From positions 1 to 6,263 of the forward strand of contig DVJH01000175.1 in the NCBI GenBank assembly GCA_018710795.1: a stretch of DNA of 6,263 nucleotides, in the 5' to 3' direction. A model generated the notes under the pieces. That model worked only from the letters and a program-made list of their open reading frames with translations, did no database searches and was not told the origin of the DNA. Below are positions 6,188 to 6,263 of this stretch, one piece after another; the first letter of the stretch is position 1; the number at the start of each line of letters is the position of its first letter. Made by a program: the position numbers and the translations under genes. The DNA is from Candidatus Galligastranaerophilus gallistercoris (GTDB lineage: Bacteria; Cyanobacteriota; Vampirovibrionia; Gastranaerophilales; Gastranaerophilaceae).

Positions 6188-6262
6188 TGGAGCGGGAGAC
6201 GAGGATCGAACTCGCGACATCTTCCTTGGCAAGGAAGCATTCTACCACTGAATTACTCCCGC
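6188..6262 (-). tRNA. tRNA-Gly, anticodon GCC
   Basis: Read on the minus strand this folds as a complete tRNA of 72 nt plus an encoded CCA end. The acceptor stem is GCGGGAG with CTCCCGC, discriminator T, then CCA (6190-6188). The D stem is ATTC/GAAT around AGTGGTA. The anticodon stem is CTTCC/GGAAG with loop TTGCCAA, so the anticodon is GCC, reading glycine GGC and GGT codons. The T arm is GCGAG-TTCGAAT-CTCGT with one G-T pair. It is complete within the window, ending one base from the right edge, so its promoter or any upstream tRNA cluster cannot be seen. Confidence 0.97.
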
Positions 6263-6263
6263 A

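Noticed and set aside
5859..6251. Plus-strand 130-codon frame running through the end of pckA, both terminators and the tRNA
   Set aside because: It crosses two hairpin terminators and reads the tRNA antisense; none of it looks like protein.

Overview
The window looks like ordinary chromosomal sequence from a low-GC bacterium with an outer membrane. The evidence for that is a tripartite RND efflux module with a lipoprotein adaptor, several Sec-exported proteins, Shine-Dalgarno sites of the AGGAG(G) type and a tRNA gene that encodes its own CCA end. AT-rich style, gene architecture and the ATP-dependent PEP carboxykinase would fit an anaerobic or gut lineage such as Gastranaerophilales (Melainabacteria), but that placement is a guess from general appearance and has not been tested.

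Layout. Positions 1-2518 hold, on the minus strand, a lipoprotein membrane fusion (adaptor) gene followed by an RND permease gene that runs off the left edge; the two overlap by 8 nt. A 152-nt divergent intergenic region (2519-2670) carries a candidate promoter for the efflux operon with a 7-3-7 dyad over its expected transcription start, and a good ribosome binding site for a plus-strand gene encoding a 122-residue single-pass membrane protein (2671-3039). That gene meets, across a perfect 14-bp hairpin, a minus-strand two-gene unit (3077-4352). Its first gene encodes a secreted M48-peptidase-like protein whose HEXXH zinc motif has decayed to REVSL. Its second gene encodes a secreted protein of no recognised family. 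These two also overlap by 8 nt. A second divergent region (4353-4483) carries a near-consensus promoter and AGGAGG site for pckA (4484-6085, plus strand), which ends in a strong intrinsic terminator. The right end is a minus-strand tRNA-Gly(GCC) with its own terminator hairpin facing that of pckA. There is no gene-free stretch above 300 bases.

How the genes relate. The efflux pair should form the inner-membrane and periplasmic parts of a drug or metabolite pump. The adaptor carries the R-x3-L-x6-S tip motif used to dock a TolC-type channel, but no channel gene is visible here. The two overlapping secreted proteins are probably made together and may work together in the envelope. PckA links C4 acids and PEP in central metabolism and is unrelated to its neighbours. 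The observation most worth following is the apparently inactive M48 homologue coupled to an unknown secreted partner. I saw no mobile element, CRISPR array or defence system.
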